Shown: piece after piece, positions 59,435 to 64,000 of the stretch
How positions within the stretch are numbered: position 1 is the stretch's first letter
Layout: every line of letters begins with the position of its first letter
From: Sitta carolinensis
Taxonomy: Eukaryota; Chordata; Aves; Passeriformes; Sittidae
Assembly (NCBI GenBank): GCA_032173965.1
Contig: CM063298.1
Location: 11,655,501-11,719,500, forward strand
DNA length: 64,000 nt
Direction of reading: 5' to 3'
Position numbers and translations under genes: made by a program
Notes under the pieces: generated by a model
Told to the model about the DNA's origin: nothing
The model's database searches: none
The model's input: only the letters and a program-made list of their open reading frames with translations

Positions 59435-62400
59435 TTGTTGTGATTGCACCAGTTTGTCAGGATTTCATTTCCCGGTGTCAACTCCCGGTAGAAATCGAAT
59501 GAGTGTTTTGTTTGCTGGGTTGCCAGGATGATTCTTTTCCTTTGTGTTTTCTCTTTCACTGTGTGCCAGGAAGGAGCTGAAAATATCCTGTATGTCACCA
59601 AATCCACCCACGGGGATCCATCCCTACTCTTCCAGGCGGTGTTTGCAGGAAAAAACTGTTGCATCTTCCTCTTTTTGAGTGTGTGTGATGTGGAAAAGAC
59701 ACATGGGGAAGTAAAGCCACTTGTCAGAATAATGAGCTGCTGACATCCAGGATGGATTTTTAATGGTGCAGCAGAAGAAACACAAACTGTCCCGGAAAGA
59801 GTTGCAGTTTGTGCTGTTCCTAAAATAGAAAAAATGTGCATTTTAAGCTGATTTCTAATGATAATTGTCTTGCTTTTGAAAAACGCTCAATGCCATCAAA
59901 AATGGCAGTGCTAGGGTCTTAAAAAGAGGAAGTAAATTGGTTTTAGAGAAAGTTCATTGAAGAAAATGCTCTGGGTTTAATTTTGGGTTCCTAATTTAAC
60001 CTCTCACGTGTAGTTTGTTGGTGGGAGCACCAAAGCCCTTTGAAGATAAGGAGATTAAGGTGTTTCAGCCCCTCTGTCTGCACAGAGCCTTCTCTCCTGC
60101 TGTAAATCCGACTGATTTCACCAACTATTGGAATTTTCAGAGGGGTAAGTCTTCAATCAATCAGAGGCTGAGTGTGAAAGTAATTTTGCAGTTTCTCTCC
60201 TTCGACTATCACATCTCTGGAGTCTTTTAAGCTCAGCTGTTGAACTCAGCCTAAAACCTGTGGGCACCAGGAACCCCAGAGGGGCAGAAGCTCGAGTCCC
60301 TCCCTCCCTCAGGAGCCCAGGGCAGGGACCCCCAGCCCAGTGTGGGGGCTCACAGGAGCTGGGAGCTCTTTCCTTGTCTCTCCAGCTCCTCACCCCACAG
60401 ACCCTCTGCCCTGCCCACATCCCCAGCGTCCTGGCAGGATCTCCCTCCCAGCACCAGCCCTAAACAGGAAGCAATTGTCTTTCTAACCTTTTTTTTTTTC
60501 TTTACTAGCACTTTTGTCGAGGCTAAAAATAGATTTCCTCTGCTTTATGTGTGTGTCTTGGGGCCAGAGTCTGTCAGAGGCAGCAGCCACCCTTTCCAGA
60601 GGAAAGAGACATTGAGAGCAGGAGAAACTGCCCAGCCGACCTCACCTTCCCTTTCCCCACTTCCCTGCCTCCCAAAGGAGCTGAGCTGAGCTCATCTCCA
60701 GTTTTTGCCAGCACCTCACCAGCCCTCGGGCTGCTCCAAGCTGTTCTCTGCCCGTGCTCCTTTCCCAAAGGCCCCAGTTGATTTTGGCTGCTGCTCTTGT
60801 CTGCAGACCCACTCTGGATGCCCTCAGGCAGAGCTGCCAGGCTTTTGGGCCCCAGGAGTTTATGCCCAGCTGAGTGTGGGGCAGCAGAGGCACCCACAGC
60901 CCTTTCCTGAAAGGCTCCAGCCTTTGAGTACCCGGAGCCAGCAGCGACAGCTTTGCCTTGGTTTCACTTCCACCTTTGGTTTTGAGTCATGCCAAAAGTA
61001 TCTGGGCTCTGTTTTGCAGTGGATCAGTCTCAGTTTTTCTCCAGTTTTGCTTTCAGAGCTCCCCAAACACTGATCTTTCCCAGTGGCCCAGCTCCTTTAG
61101 GGCTTTCTAACTGCCAGCATTTATGTGGTGCTGCAATTTCCCAACTCCCTTTTCTCTTGCTGTCCTGGCCTCTCCATGCTCCTTTCCACGGCACTGCCAA
61201 AGAGTTTCTTTCCTCTGGTTGAGCCATGACCAGAAGAATTTCAGCTTCAGCTCCTCTAATTTCTTTCACAAATACTTTCCACTTTCCTGCAGCAGTTTCC
61301 CAGACGTTAGAGAATTCCCAGGTCCCTCTGGGGTTTCGTTCTCTCCACGCCAGTTTTCCATAAGTTGACAGTACTGATGTTACTTCTTCTGGCAGCTGAC
61401 ATCCCCCAGTCCCTCCCAGACACTTGGATCAGGGCATCCTCCGTGTGCTTCAGTGTGAGTCTTCCTCTTTACGAGGGGAGCCTGCCCTGCCACAAACTCC
61501 TGTCCAATGGGTCTCCAGGGAGGGGCTCTGGGTGCAATTCCAGTGAACTCGTGGCTCCTGGCTTTTTGCTTTCCATGACAGAGCTGCTGCTGAGTGAAGC
61601 TGCTCCATTTAATCCCTGCAGGGCTGGCTTTGGGATTTGAGCAGCCTTTGATGTGCTCCAGGAGACGAAACAACAGCCCTGCCTCCTCCTGCTGATGGCT
61701 GAGATGCCTTTGCTGCCAGGCCATTAAATTATTTCCTTTTAGAGATCACTTCTAAATCACAGCCCAGGCCCATCATCCACCTCCTGTACTGAGGGGATGG
61801 CTCCTTTCTCCACGAGAACGACATGTCTGCTTTTATTGCTATTTATTGCCGGTTTATTGCTGCCTCTATCAGCCAAGTTGCTGAGAAAGTTACTTTGTGG
61901 AAATTCCTTTATGTCTTACAACCATATTCCCACCCTTTTGCATCATTCCTTTTGCATCACTGCTGCAGAGCTGGGTGTGTAAATTGATTGTTTACTGACT
62001 GGAGGAAAGACAATAAATTAATAAACCCTGGACACTGTTGCTTTATGTCAATCCAGGATCCAGGTGAACACTCCAAGAAGGGCTAGTGAGAAACTTCTCA
62101 GAAAGGAGGTTTTGTTGTTTAAGAAAACAAAAATTGTTGAATGTCCTGGAAGGGTCTGATACAAATTTGGGTGAAATCAAAGCTTGCCAAAACCCATGTT
62201 AACAATGTATTGCATAACTCGTGCAGATTATTGTGCTCGAGGGAGAGAGAATTCCCCCAAACAACATCAGCAGTCAGGAAAAAAACCCCAACCCTAAATT
62301 CATTGCTATTATGGAAAAAAAGGGAGAAAACTTTGGCAAAACACTAAAGGAAAATTCGGGCAGTGTAGGATGACAGAAATGCTTGTGCTGGCTCAGACCA

Positions 62401-64000
62401 AAGTGCAGCCCCTGGTGCAGCCTCTGCCAGAGCCAACGGGAGAAGCTGAGATAAAGGCACCAGAAGGCAGCAAGAACTCTGTGAGATTCTCCCAGTCCAC
62501 TTTCCCAGCTCCCAGCAAGTAGTATCCCAAGGACTTCCTGAGCTGACTGGGCAGTCCTTGGATTTCATATCCCCCAATGGATTTGTCTCACATGCTCTTG
62601 GAGCTGGCACAGCATCCGCTGTGTCCCTCAGCAGGGATGGGCAGGGAGCACCTGCGCCCTCGGAGCAGAGGGGGCCACTCTGGGGACCCGGGGGGACTGG
62701 AAAAGGGGTCACACCTGGCACATCTGCAGCTCAAGTGTAAAACTCAACAGTGTGGGCAAAGATGTGCTGGTTTAGGAGCTGGGTTAGACCTGATCCTCTG
62801 TCGGGTCAGTTCTGTGCTGGCAGGAGACAGCACGAGCCAGCAGCTCAGAAAGTACCTGAGGATGTTCACACTCCCTGCTGGGGTGCTCAGTTGATTTTTG
62901 GAGGGGTTTGGGGTCAGTGGGTAAATTTTGGGTTCCTTGAAGTCAGTGGGATTTTCCCCAGTGATTTCATCCTGGCTCTACCAGTGCTGACAACTGCCTT
63001 GGAGTAGAAAGCAAAAAGTTGGATGAAGCTGCTTTGGGGGCATGAATGCAGACAGAACTAAAGTATTTTATAAATTCTTCTTGAATTGGTAAAAAACAAA
63101 TCGGGAAAAATAAGTCAATGCCTCCAAGATACATTAGACCTTTTGTTATTGAAGTTTGCTGAACATAAAATCTCCCTTAATGTTTTTTTCTGGTTGAAAT
63201 ATTTTTTCCAATACTCATTCCACCGGTGTAAATGTACTTACATATTTACATATATACCTATATATATATCTATACATCTGCATGTGTGTTCTTTGAGGGA
63301 GCACTATAGATCCTGCACAAAGTGCAGCCAAGCCGTATCTTTCTCTCCTCCTTCTCCTAGTGGCACAGTGGTTTGAAAACAGGATTTTCCCCGCCTCGTT
63401 CCCTCCCCAGCCCTCAGCGAACGTCGGGAGGGGTTTGCTGATGGCAGCGCAGATTTCGGCCCCTGCCCTTTGCATTTCAAACTCTCCTTTCCAATGGTCT
63501 TAATCACCAGGGTAGGGAACAGGAAGCGAGTCCCTAAAACTGTGATGAGAGAGCAAAATGTGGGGTTAAACAAGTTCATCCTCGCAAAGACATACAGAGG
63601 AAATGTTGCCTTTTTGTGTAGTTGGGAACGGTTTGTCTTAAGAGGGGTTTCGATCACCTGGCCGGAGGAAAGGGATGAGCACACCCTGATGTGATGGTTC
63701 AATTGGGGCCACGGAGTTAGATGATCATTAGATCCTTTTCAGTCCATTCCTGCCTTGTCAGATTAGCATCTGAGCCCTCTAAAGTGATAGAATCCCCATT
63801 TTTTTCCTCCAGGATTCTCATCATTTTATTCTAGAATTTCAGGCTGAAGCACCATATTGAAAATAGTCCCATGGAATAGATTCAAAATGAGAAATCCGCA
63901 TTTTTTACTCAGAGTTTATACAACTCGTCAATCTTTCAGTGTTCCCAGCCCAGCCTGTGGCGTGTCTTGTTTGTACACAAAACATTTTCCCAATTTATTG
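59435..64000. other. TEKT3 3' flank, no gene recognised
   Basis: AT-richer and nearly free of tandem arrays (a TATA-type run near 63240-63275 only). By synteny it lies between TEKT3 and PMP22. I looked for a PMP22 first coding exon (start with a run of leucines) on the + strand and saw none. Confidence 0.4.

Noticed and set aside
61797..61982. 61-codon + strand frame with a hydrophobic leucine run
   Set aside because: Short, unique, AT-rich context and no splice sites or family resemblance.
59435..64000. PMP22 first coding exon
   Set aside because: No ATG followed by the expected leucine-rich first membrane segment was found on the + strand; the gene probably starts beyond the window.

Overview
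The window looks like a bird nuclear genome, probably from a GC-rich microchromosome. The evidence is intron-rich vertebrate genes, many truncated CR1-type LINE 3' ends, and a very high density of GC-rich tandem arrays. I cannot name the species.

Three genes are supported, all on the + strand and in this order: TVP23B (about 2.5-7.2 kb, seven exons), a damaged CDRT4 homologue (31.0-32.5 kb), and TEKT3 (52.2-59.4 kb, seven coding exons, 494 residues). Human 17p12 has the same order and relative orientation (TVP23C, CDRT4, TEKT3, then PMP22), recalled from memory. PMP22 would therefore be expected just beyond the right edge; no PMP22 coding exon was seen inside.

Layout. 1-2.3 kb: intergenic, ending in tandem repeats. 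2.3-2.5 kb: CpG-rich promoter with GC boxes, two CCAAT boxes and an ETS site. 2.5-7.3 kb: TVP23B, whose first intron holds a hexanucleotide array and a 24/30-bp minisatellite. 7.3-31 kb: no recognisable gene, with minisatellites near 9.7, 12.4, 18.4, 23.6 and 27.4 kb. 31.0-32.5 kb: CDRT4 remnant split by about 1 kb of 12-bp repeat. 32.5-50.9 kb: intergenic, with short arrays and CR1 pieces. 50.9-51.0 kb: a CpG-rich segment with X-box-like motifs, a candidate TEKT3 promoter. 52.2-59.4 kb: TEKT3. 59.4-64 kb: AT-richer unique sequence.

TVP23B encodes a Golgi membrane protein and TEKT3 an axonemal filament protein of motile cilia and sperm flagella; they are neighbours by conserved synteny, not by shared function. 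I found no undescribed multi-gene system. The most interesting signals are tandem arrays lying inside or against exons: the split CDRT4 frame, a hexanucleotide array that starts at the TVP23B start codon and reads as an Arg-Asp repeat, and two arrays that stop 45 bp or less before TEKT3 acceptors. TVP23B exon 5 is also one base short of an open frame.
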